Part shown: piece after piece, positions 33,303 through 41,190 of the stretch
Position numbering within the stretch: position 1 is the stretch's first letter
Layout of the letters: the number at the start of each line of letters is the position of its first letter
NCBI RefSeq assembly: GCF_001514115.1
Contig: NZ_KQ948455.1
Coordinates: 48,709-112,708, forward strand
DNA length: 64,000 bases
Reading direction: 5' to 3'
Origin: Streptomyces olivochromogenes
GTDB taxonomy: Bacteria > Actinomycetota > Actinomycetes > Streptomycetales > Streptomycetaceae
The notes under the pieces: model-generated
The model's database searches: none
What the model was told of the DNA's origin: nothing
The model's input: the letters and a program-made list of their open reading frames with translations, nothing else
Position numbers and translations under genes: made by a program

Positions 33303-34613
33303 GTGAACTACCTTGCCGCGCACGAGCCGACGGGCTTGATCCCGGTCGTGTCCTATGCGCGGACGTCCGAGGACGTCCGTCAGCGTGATGGGCACGGAGT
33401 GCGCTATCAGTTGCGGATCAATGAGCGGACCGCACGTGAACATGGCTGCACGGTGGTTGCGACGTACACCGACAACGGGCTTAGTGCCTCCAAGGAGGGG
33501 GCGGTGAGGCCTGGGTTCGACAGCCTGCTCGTCGACCTGGCCCGCGGGTGCACCGGCAGCGGACAGCCGATCTCCGGGGTCGTCTCAGTCGCGGACGACC
33601 GGTTGTATCGCCGAGTGGAGGATCTCGCCCGGTTCTTTGCCGCACTGACCAGTCGACCAGGGCGTATTCATGTCGATCCACGGGGCGTCCGGGACCCGTA
33701 TTCGCAGGAAGGCCTGTTGCACGCTGTGCGATCGCTGGACGCGGCGGTCACGGAAACGCGGATAAGGAGTCGCCGGCTGTTGGACTGGCACTGGGCTCGC
33801 GCCATCGAGGGTGTGCCGCACAGCGGGCCGCGTCCCTTCGGCTGGCAGGAGGACAGGGTCACCCTGCGTTCTGAGGAGGCGAAGCTCGTCCGGCAGGCGA
33901 TCATCGACCGCATCGGAGGGAAGGCGGTCCGGGCCATCGCGCGTGAGTGGTGCGGACTGGGGGTGGAAGGCACCCGTGGCGGTAGGCCCAACGCCCAGAC
34001 CGTGACGCAGATCATGACCGCACCCAGGGTGTGCGGCTTTCGGGCCAACAGAGGCGAGTTGCTGCTGGTCCCGGAGACGGGGCAGCCGGTCCTCGGCCTG
34101 TGGGAACCCATCGTCGTGCCGAACCAGTGGCACGCGGTGTGCGCGACGTTTTCGCCCGGCAGCCTCTACCTGCACAGGGGCAGTGGTACGCCGAGACTCA
34201 CAGGGAGGGGGACCGCTCCCCGGCACCTCGCCAGCGGCTTCCTTCGGTGTGGGGCGGAGCTACCGGACGGCACGACGTGTGGCGGCGCGCTGTGTGCCCA
34301 GAAGGGCAGAAGCAAGAGGAGCCCTTACGTGTACTCCTGTCGCAGTTGCAGGCGATGCAGCATCAGCGGGCCGCTGGCCGACGAGATCCTTGAACGACAG
34401 CTTTTCTCCGAGGTGAGAGGGGAGGTACGGCTGTCGGCGGCCGTGCGACACCGCTGGCAGTCCGGTGAGCTGGGCCTCGAAGAGAAACGAGAGATCATCG
34501 CGTCGGTCTTCACGCGCTGTCTCGTCCGACCTGGTGTGAAGGGAGACCATTCGTGGGACTACTCGCGGATTGAGACCGTGTGGCGCTGCGCTGATCAGGT
34601 AGCGCCGGCATGA
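33303..34613 (+). CDS. Large serine recombinase
   Basis: 436 residues from the GTG at 33303, preceded by GGGGGAG. The resolvase/invertase catalytic domain contains VSYARTSEDV (nucleophile Ser22), the DDRLYRRVEDLARFF helix and YTDNGLSASK. The recombinase domain (RPFGWQEDRVTLRSEEAKLV) and a zinc-ribbon-like region (LRCGAELPDGTTCGGALC, then YSCRSC) follow. Length fits phage/ICE-type integrases, though the C-terminal coiled-coil part is short. It is divergent from the STAND/CHAT operon. No other phage genes are present, and I could not find paired att sites. It may have delivered the operon into the locus between the mca unit and the SSP411-type gene. Confidence 0.88.
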   Translation: MNYLAAHEPTGLIPVVSYARTSEDVRQRDGHGVRYQLRINERTAREHGCTVVATYTDNGLSASKEGAVRPGFDSLLVDLARGCTGSGQPISGVVSVADDRLYRRVEDLARFFAALTSRPGRIHVDPRGVRDPYSQEGLLHAVRSLDAAVTETRIRSRRLLDWHWARAIEGVPHSGPRPFGWQEDRVTLRSEEAKLVRQAIIDRIGGKAVRAIAREWCGLGVEGTRGGRPNAQTVTQIMTAPRVCGFRANRGELLLVPETGQPVLGLWEPIVVPNQWHAVCATFSPGSLYLHRGSGTPRLTGRGTAPRHLASGFLRCGAELPDGTTCGGALCAQKGRSKRSPYVYSCRSCRRCSISGPLADEILERQLFSEVRGEVRLSAAVRHRWQSGELGLEEKREIIASVFTRCLVRPGVKGDHSWDYSRIETVWRCADQVAPA

Positions 34614-34676
34614 GCGACCGTCCGAGGGTCGGGCCGCCCCACGACTGGATGGCCCCCGTCAGGCAGGATGGATGAC

Positions 34677-36707
34677 ATGCCGAACCGACTGGCCCACGAG
34701 ACGTCCCCCTACCTGCTCCAGCACGCCGACAACCCCGTCGACTGGTGGCCCTGGTCGGCCGAGGCCTTCGATGAGGCCCGTGAGCGGGGCGTGCCCGTGC
34801 TGCTCAGCGTCGGCTATTCGTCTTGTCATTGGTGCCATGTCCTCGCACGGGAAAGTTTCGAAGACGAACAAATCGCGGCGTACATGAATGCTCACTTTGT
34901 GAACATCAAGGTCGACCGTGAGGAGCGGCCCGACGTCGACGCCGTCTACATGGAGGCCGTGCAGGCGGCCACGGGTCAGGGCGGGTGGCCCATGACCGTG
35001 TTTCTCACGCCGGATGCGGAGCCCTTCTATTTCGGGACGTACTTTCCGCCCGCGCCCCGGCACGGGATGCCGTCGTTCCGGCAGGTGCTGGAGGGGGTGC
35101 GCGGGGCCTGGACCGATCGCCGGGGCGAGGTCGCCGAGGTCGCGGGGAAGATCGTGCGGGATCTCGCCGAGCGGGAGATGAGTTTCGGGAGCGGCGAGGT
35201 GCCCGGCGAGGAGGACCTGGCAGGGGCGCTGCTCGGGCTCACCCGGGAGTACGACGCCTCGCGCGGCGGCTTCGGGGGCGCGCCCAAGTTCCCGCCGTCC
35301 ATGGTGATCGAGTTCCTGCTGCGGCACCACGCGCGGACCGGTTCCGAGGGCGCTCTCCAGATGGCGCAGGACACCTGTGAGCGGATGGCGCGGGGCGGGA
35401 TCTACGACCAGCTGGGTGGGGGGTTCGCGCGGTACTCCGTGGATCGCGAGTGGGTTGTGCCCCATTTCGAGAAGATGTTGTACGATAACGCACTTTTGTG
35501 CAGGGTGTATGCGCATCTCTGGCGTTCCACCGGCTCCGAGCTCGCCCGTCGCGTCGCGCTGGAGACCGCCGACTTCATGGTGGGCGAACTCCGCACGAAC
35601 GAAGGCGGGTTCGCCTCCGCGCTCGACGCCGACAGCGACGACGGCACGGGCAAGCACGTCGAGGGTGCGTACTACGTGTGGACCCCGCGGCAGCTCCACG
35701 AGGTTCTCGGTGCGCAGGACGGCGAACTCGCCGCCCGGTACTTCGGGGTGACGCAGGAGGGGACCTTCGAAGAGGGCTCCTCCGTGCTGCAACTGCCGCA
35801 GCAGGACGAGTTGTTCGACGCGCAGAAGGTGGCCAGCATGCGGCGTCGGCTGCTCGCCGCGCGGGCCGAGCGGCCCGCTCCCGGGCGTGACGACAAGATC
35901 GTCGCCGCCTGGAACGGGCTCGCCGTCGCCGCCCTGGCGGAGACCGGCGCCTACTTCGACCGCCCCGACCTCGTGGACGCCGCGATCGCCGCCGCGGACC
36001 TCCTCGTACGGGTGCACATGGACGACCGGGCGCGACTGTCCCGTACCAGCAAGGACGGGCGGGCCGGGGCCAACGCGGGGGTGTTGGAGGACTATGCGGA
36101 CGTCGCCGAGGGATTCCTCGCGCTGGCCTCCGTCACCGGGGAAGGGGTGTGGCTGGAATTCGCCGGGTTCCTGCTCGATCAGGTGATCACGCAGTTCACC
36201 GATCCCGAGTCCGGCGCGCTGTACGACACCGCGGCCGACGCCGAGCGGCTCATCCGCCGGCCCCAGGACCCCACCGACAACGCCACGCCCTCCGGCTGGA
36301 GCGCGGCGGCCGGTGCCCTGCTGAGCTATGCCGCCCAGACCGGCGCCGAGCCCCATCGGGCCGCCGCCGAAAGGGCGTTGGGCGTCGTGAAGGCGCTCGG
36401 GCCGCGTGCTCCCCGTTTCATCGGCTGGGGGCTCGCGGTGGCGGAGGCGCTGCTCGACGGGCCGCGTGAGGTCGCGGTCGTGGGGCCGGAGGGGCATCCC
36501 CTGACAAAAGCCCTGCACCGGACGGCGCTGCTCGGTACCGCGCCGGGTGCCGTGGTCGCCGTGGGCACTCCGGAGAGTGACGAGCTGCCGCTCCTTGCCG
36601 ACCGCCCCCTCGTGCAGGGCGAACCCGCCGCGTATGTCTGCCGTAACTTCACTTGTGACGCTCCGACGACCGATCCCGACCGGCTTCGCACGGCTCTGAG
36701 CAGCTGA
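34677..36707 (+). CDS. YyaL/SSP411-family thioredoxin-fold protein
   Basis: About 676 residues from the ATG at 34677; an ATG three codons upstream is possible. The opening [20 protein letters not shown] then DWWPW is the family signature. It is followed by a thioredoxin fold with [16 protein letters not shown] holding the CxxC pair, and [11 protein letters not shown]. The C-terminal ~450 residues are an (alpha/alpha)6 barrel as in glycoside epimerases ([46 protein letters not shown]). The function is still unclear in bacteria; redox or sugar-related roles have been proposed. Length is standard. Confidence 0.92.
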   Translation: MPNRLAHETSPYLLQHADNPVDWWPWSAEAFDEARERGVPVLLSVGYSSCHWCHVLARESFEDEQIAAYMNAHFVNIKVDREERPDVDAVYMEAVQAATGQGGWPMTVFLTPDAEPFYFGTYFPPAPRHGMPSFRQVLEGVRGAWTDRRGEVAEVAGKIVRDLAEREMSFGSGEVPGEEDLAGALLGLTREYDASRGGFGGAPKFPPSMVIEFLLRHHARTGSEGALQMAQDTCERMARGGIYDQLGGGFARYSVDREWVVPHFEKMLYDNALLCRVYAHLWRSTGSELARRVALETADFMVGELRTNEGGFASALDADSDDGTGKHVEGAYYVWTPRQLHEVLGAQDGELAARYFGVTQEGTFEEGSSVLQLPQQDELFDAQKVASMRRRLLAARAERPAPGRDDKIVAAWNGLAVAALAETGAYFDRPDLVDAAIAAADLLVRVHMDDRARLSRTSKDGRAGANAGVLEDYADVAEGFLALASVTGEGVWLEFAGFLLDQVITQFTDPESGALYDTAADAERLIRRPQDPTDNATPSGWSAAAGALLSYAAQTGAEPHRAAAERALGVVKALGPRAPRFIGWGLAVAEALLDGPREVAVVGPEGHPLTKALHRTALLGTAPGAVVAVGTPESDELPLLADRPLVQGEPAAYVCRNFTCDAPTTDPDRLRTALSS

Positions 36708-36909
36708 AACGCAGATCATCAGACCGTCCGTCAACCGGTTGAAACGCGACCGGTGTTCGAATCGTTCAGCAAATGATCCGACTGTGATGAAACACGCTCT
36801 TCACCAGATCAGCCTGTGCACTTCACAGATCGCCCATAGTCTTTGCGTCGTGACGCGGCGGATGTGACACATCGTCGCGACTGGGGGTTTTGGGATCTGG
36901 GGGGATCTG

Positions 36910-38163
36910 TTGCTCACGTCTGTCTTTATTGCGGCCATTTCGCTGGCCCTGTTCTGGATGGCGGCGTTCACTCTCTGGTGGCAGATGCACGCGTGGCGCA
37001 CGCCCGAGGTGCTGGCGTCCACCAGGTTCAGCAGACCGGACGGCGATGACCGGCTGGCGTTCTCGCTGCTGCTGCCGGCCCGCCACGAACAGGCCGTGCT
37101 CGACCACACCATCCAGCGACTGCTGGAATCGAGCCACACCGACTTCGAGATCATCGTCATCGTCGGGCACGACGATCCGGAGACCACCGAGGTCGCCCGG
37201 CAGGCCGCGGCCCGCGACGAGCGGGTGCGGGTCGTCGTCGACCACCACGAGAAGAAGAACAAGCCGAAGGCCATGAACACGGCGCTGCCGCACTGCCGCG
37301 GCGACGTCGTCGGGGTCTTCGACGCCGAGGACCAGGTCCATCCGGAGCTGCTCGCCCACGTCGACCACGCGTTCCGCACGACGGGTGCGGACGTCGTCCA
37401 GGGCGGGGTCCAGCTCATCAACTTCCACTCCAACTGGTACAGCCTGCGCAACTGCCTGGAGTACTTCTTCTGGTTCCGCTCGCGGCTGCACCTGCATGCG
37501 CAAAAAGGTTTCATCCCGCTCGGCGGCAACACCGTCTTCGTTCGGACGGACGTACTGCGGGAAGCGGACGGCTGGGACCCCGAGTGCCTCGCCGAGGACT
37601 GCGACCTGGGGGTACGGCTCTCCAGCGTCGGCAAGAAGGTCGTCGTCGCCTACGACTCCGACATGGTGACCCGGGAGGAGACCCCGGGCAGCCTGGTGTC
37701 GCTGATGAAGCAGCGCACCCGGTGGAACCAGGGCTTCCTACAGGTCTACCGCAAGAAGGACTGGAAGCAACTGCCCGGCTTCGGACAGCGGTTGCTCGCC
37801 CGCTACACGCTGATGACGCCGTATCTGCAGGCCGTCTCCGGGGTGGTCATCCCGCTCAACGTGGCCATCGCGCTCTTCCTCGACGTGCCCGTCGGGATCG
37901 CCTTCATCACCTTCCTGCCGGCCGTGACCGCCCTGGTCACCTTCGTCTTCGAGCTCGTCGGACTGCACGACTTCGGCAAGCAGTACGGGCTGCGCGTCCG
38001 GTTCGTCCACTACCTGAAGCTCGTGGTCGGTGGCCCCTTCTATCAGGTGCTCCTCGCCGGTGCGGCCGTCCGTGCCGTATGGCGTGAGCAAAGAGGCCGC
38101 AACGACTGGGAGTTGACCAGCCATGTCGGCGCGCACCTCACCGAGGTCGAAGCGGCCCACTAG
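36910..38163 (+). CDS. Membrane GT2 glycosyltransferase, processive type
   Basis: 417 residues with a TTG start. An N-terminal TM helix (about 3-21) precedes a cytoplasmic GT-A domain with LPARHEQAVLD, FDAEDQVHPE (metal-binding acidic motif), GGNTVFVRTDVL, AEDCDLGVRL (catalytic Asp) and QRTRWNQGF, the Q/RxxRW motif of processive beta-glycan synthases. Two or three TM helices close the protein. It likely polymerises or transfers a sugar at the membrane. It starts a four-gene + strand unit ending in a secreted copper oxidase, a theme known from the cslA-glxA locus of Streptomyces, although this enzyme is shorter than CslA. A hairpin after its stop may attenuate read-through. Confidence 0.85.
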   Translation: MLTSVFIAAISLALFWMAAFTLWWQMHAWRTPEVLASTRFSRPDGDDRLAFSLLLPARHEQAVLDHTIQRLLESSHTDFEIIVIVGHDDPETTEVARQAAARDERVRVVVDHHEKKNKPKAMNTALPHCRGDVVGVFDAEDQVHPELLAHVDHAFRTTGADVVQGGVQLINFHSNWYSLRNCLEYFFWFRSRLHLHAQKGFIPLGGNTVFVRTDVLREADGWDPECLAEDCDLGVRLSSVGKKVVVAYDSDMVTREETPGSLVSLMKQRTRWNQGFLQVYRKKDWKQLPGFGQRLLARYTLMTPYLQAVSGVVIPLNVAIALFLDVPVGIAFITFLPAVTALVTFVFELVGLHDFGKQYGLRVRFVHYLKLVVGGPFYQVLLAGAAVRAVWREQRGRNDWELTSHVGAHLTEVEAAH

Positions 38164-38175
38164 GACCTGAGGCCA

Positions 38176-38200
38176 CCCGCCGGGCGTCCCCGCCGGCGGG
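38176..38200. terminator. Hairpin between GT2 and GT39 genes
   Basis: CCCGCCGG (38176-38183) pairs with CCGGCGGG (38193-38200) with a 9-nt loop and no U-tract. It could terminate the first glycosyltransferase gene or act as an attenuator. The following leader (38204-38300) contains two copies of CCTTGGTTCCG and related near-repeats. Confidence 0.5.
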
Positions 38201-38317
38201 CAGGCCTTGGTTCCGTACGCCTTGGTTCCGCATGCCCCGGTGTCGCAGGCCTCGGTGCTTCAGTCCTTGGGCCCGAACATCCCGAACGTACCGAAAGTCC
38301 CGAGAGGACCTTCCCGC

Positions 38318-39988
38318 GTGACCTCGACACTTCCCGCGGTGACCACGTCCACGGTCCCCGCGACGCGACCCGCCGCGCCCGACATCGTCCACGACCGCCC
38401 GCCGCTCCAGCGGCTGCGCACCTCGCGCGCCGACCTGCTGCTGTGCGGCGCCCTGCTGCTGGCGATCATCGTCGTGCAGGGCTGGAACATCACCGACTAT
38501 CCGACCCTCAGCGACGACGAGGGCACCTACCTCGCCCAGGCGTGGGCCGTGCAGCAGGGCAAGGGCCTCGCGCACTACACGTACTGGTACGACCACCCGC
38601 CCCTGGGCTGGATCCAGATAGCCGCCCTGACCTGGATCCCCGCCCACATCAACCCCTCGCTGATGACGGTCGGCTCGATGCGCGTCGCGATGCTCGTGGT
38701 CAGTGCCGCCAGTGCGGTCCTGCTGTACGTCCTCGCGCGCCGCCTCTCGCTGCCGCGCTGGGCCGCGGGCCTCGCGATGGTGCTCTTCGGGCTCTCCCCG
38801 CTGTCGGTGGTGCTCCAGCGAGAGATCTTCCTCGACAACATCGCGGTGATGTGGACGCTGCTCGCGTTCTGCCTCGCCGCGTCCCCGAGCCGGCACCTCT
38901 GGCACCACTTCGGGGCGGGCATCGCGGCCGCGGCCGCCGTGCTCACCAAGGAGACGATGCTCGTCGTCCTGCCCGCGCTCCTGGTCACCATGTGGCGCCA
39001 CGGCCACCGCGACACCCGCAAGTTCGCGCTCACCGGAGCCATCACCGCCTGCGTCCTGATCGGCCTCGCGTACCCGCTGTTCGCCCTGCTCAAGGGCGAG
39101 CTGTTCCCGGGCGCGGGCCATGTCTCGCTCTGGGACGGCATCACGTACCAGATGAGCCGCCCCGGCTCCGGCTTCATCCTCGACCCCGGCACCGGCTCGT
39201 ACGGCGTGCTGCACTCCTGGCTCTACTACGACCGGGTGCTGATCATCGGAGGCCTCGCCGGAGCACTGCTGCTCCTGGCCACCTGGCGCTGGTCCGTCAC
39301 CGCCCGCGCTCTCGCCGGACCCGCCCTCACGGTGGCGATCCTCGCCCTGGTGGCGCTGCGCCCGAGCGGCTATCTGCCCGCGATGTACATCATCCAGGCG
39401 CTGCCGTTCCTCGCGCTGGTCCTCGCCGGAGGCGCCGCCAGCCTCGCCCATCTGGTGCTGCGCAGGTGGCGCGGCGACGAGGAGAAGCCGTACGTCACCT
39501 GGGGACGGCGGGTGACGGCGGCCGCGCTCGTGGCGGTCGCCGCGCTCTATGTGCTGCCGCACTGGTACGACGGCGACCGCACCGCCGTGACCGCCGACGC
39601 CAACGCCCCCTACCGGGCGGCGGCCACCTGGCTGAAGACCGAGGTCCAGGACCCGGCCGACACCCGGGTCCTGGTCGACGACGCCCTCTGGCTCGACCTG
39701 GTCCACGACGGCTACCGCCCCGGGCTCGGCGTCATCTGGTTCTACAAGGCGGACCTCGACCCCGCGGTGACCAAGACGATGCCACGCGGCTGGAAGGACA
39801 TCGACTACGTCGTCGCCTCGCCGACGGTGCGGCGTGACGCGGTCGACCTCCCCAACGTCAAGGCGGCCATCGAGCATTCGACGCCGGTCGCCACCTTCGG
39901 CAAGGGCGCCGACCGCATCGAGATCCGGAAGATCGACGAGAGCACGGGAAACACCATGACCACGACGACGTCCGGGGGCAGTCGATGA
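38318..39988 (+). CDS. GT39-type polyprenol-phosphate-sugar glycosyltransferase
   Basis: 556 residues from the GTG at 38318, with GAGAGGA 9 nt upstream; the longer upstream frame is repetitive leader. About ten TM helices. The first extracytoplasmic loop has the ArnT/PMT catalytic motif SDDEGTYLAQAWAVQQ, followed by YWYDHPPLGWIQIAAL. The C-terminal ~110 residues are an extracytoplasmic domain (TRVLVDDALWLDLVHDGYRP). Such enzymes transfer a sugar from a polyprenyl-phosphate donor to an extracellular acceptor. The donor is plausibly made by the next gene, with which it overlaps by 4 nt (ATGA). Confidence 0.88.
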   Translation: MTSTLPAVTTSTVPATRPAAPDIVHDRPPLQRLRTSRADLLLCGALLLAIIVVQGWNITDYPTLSDDEGTYLAQAWAVQQGKGLAHYTYWYDHPPLGWIQIAALTWIPAHINPSLMTVGSMRVAMLVVSAASAVLLYVLARRLSLPRWAAGLAMVLFGLSPLSVVLQREIFLDNIAVMWTLLAFCLAASPSRHLWHHFGAGIAAAAAVLTKETMLVVLPALLVTMWRHGHRDTRKFALTGAITACVLIGLAYPLFALLKGELFPGAGHVSLWDGITYQMSRPGSGFILDPGTGSYGVLHSWLYYDRVLIIGGLAGALLLLATWRWSVTARALAGPALTVAILALVALRPSGYLPAMYIIQALPFLALVLAGGAASLAHLVLRRWRGDEEKPYVTWGRRVTAAALVAVAALYVLPHWYDGDRTAVTADANAPYRAAATWLKTEVQDPADTRVLVDDALWLDLVHDGYRPGLGVIWFYKADLDPAVTKTMPRGWKDIDYVVASPTVRRDAVDLPNVKAAIEHSTPVATFGKGADRIEIRKIDESTGNTMTTTTSGGSR

Positions 39989-41190
39989 GCAGCTTCGAGA
40001 GCACCGTCCCCGAGGAGCTCGGCGATCCGGCCGTACGGGCGTCCGAGGTCCCTGAACCGGGCGCCGTCACCATCGTCGTACCGACCTTCAACGAGTCCGC
40101 GAACATCCGCGAACTCCTGCACCGGATCACCGAGTCGGTGCCCGCCCGGCTGCCCTGCGAGGTCGTCTTCGTGGACGACTCCACGGACGACACCCCCGAG
40201 GTGATCTCCCGGGAGGCGCAGGACTGCCCGTTCCCGGTGACCGTGCTGCACCGCGAGGAAGCCGTGGGCGGGCTCGGCGGCGCCGTCGTCGAGGGGCTGA
40301 AGGCGGCGAGCTCCGACTGGATCGTCGTCATGGACGGCGACCTCCAGCACCCGCCGTCCCTGATACCGGAGTTGGTGGCCTCGGGGGAGCGATCCGCCGC
40401 CGGGCTCGTCGTCGCCAGCCGGTACATCAAGGGCGGCAGCCGCGAGGGCCTCGCGGGCGGTTACCGCATCGCCGTCTCGCGGGGCGCGACCTGGCTGACC
40501 AAGACGCTCTTCCCGCGCCGACTGCGCGGTATCAGCGATCCGATGAGCGGCTTCTTCGCGATCCGCCGCAGCGCGGTCACCGCCGAGATCCTGCAGCCGC
40601 TCGGGTACAAGATCCTCCTAGAACTCGCCGTCCGCAGCCGCCCCCGCGAGGTCACCGAGGTGCCCTTCGTCTTCCAGGACCGGTTCGCGGGCGAGTCCAA
40701 GTCGACCGCGCAGGAGGGCTTCCGGTTCCTGCGCCACCTCGTCGGGCTGCGCACCGCCTCGCCGGTCGCCCGCATGGTCGTCTTCGGCCTGATCGGCGCC
40801 ACCGGCTTCCTGCCGAACCTGCTCGGCCTGTACGCGCTCACCGCCGCCGGCCTGCACTACGTACCGGCCGAGATCCTCGCCAACCAGTTCGGCGTCGCCT
40901 GGAACTTCCTGCTCATCGAGCATCTGCTGTTCCGCGAGCGCCGAAAGCACCGCAGCTGGTGGGACCGGGTGGGCCGGTTCGCGCTGCTCGCCAACGCCGA
41001 CCTGGTGCTGCGCATCCCGCTGATCGCCCTGTTCGTCGGCCACTTCGGGATGGGCGCCCTGTCCGCCACCGCGCTGGCCCTGGTGATGACCTTCGTCCTG
41101 CGTTTCGTGGGCACCGAGGCGCTGGTCTATCTGCCGCGCCGCAGCAGTGGGGCCGCGGGCGGGAGTCACACAAAGAGGAGAGCCGCGTGA
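39985..41190 (+). CDS. DPM1-type GT2 fused to a GtrA membrane domain
   Basis: 401 residues. The cytosolic N-terminal GT-A domain has TIVVPTFNESANIRELL, the metal motif MDGDLQHPPSL, and DPMSGFFAIRRS, as in dolichol/polyprenol-phosphate mannose synthases. From about residue 260 a four-helix GtrA-like domain follows (RMVVFGLIGATGFLPNLLGL, then EILANQFGVAWNFLLIEHLL), thought to help flip the lipid-linked sugar. It should make and present a polyprenyl-phosphate hexose for the GT39 enzyme upstream. Start and stop overlap both neighbours (ATGA and GTGA), so the operon is tightly coupled. Confidence 0.92.
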   Translation: MSSFESTVPEELGDPAVRASEVPEPGAVTIVVPTFNESANIRELLHRITESVPARLPCEVVFVDDSTDDTPEVISREAQDCPFPVTVLHREEAVGGLGGAVVEGLKAASSDWIVVMDGDLQHPPSLIPELVASGERSAAGLVVASRYIKGGSREGLAGGYRIAVSRGATWLTKTLFPRRLRGISDPMSGFFAIRRSAVTAEILQPLGYKILLELAVRSRPREVTEVPFVFQDRFAGESKSTAQEGFRFLRHLVGLRTASPVARMVVFGLIGATGFLPNLLGLYALTAAGLHYVPAEILANQFGVAWNFLLIEHLLFRERRKHRSWWDRVGRFALLANADLVLRIPLIALFVGHFGMGALSATALALVMTFVLRFVGTEALVYLPRRSSGAAGGSHTKRRAA

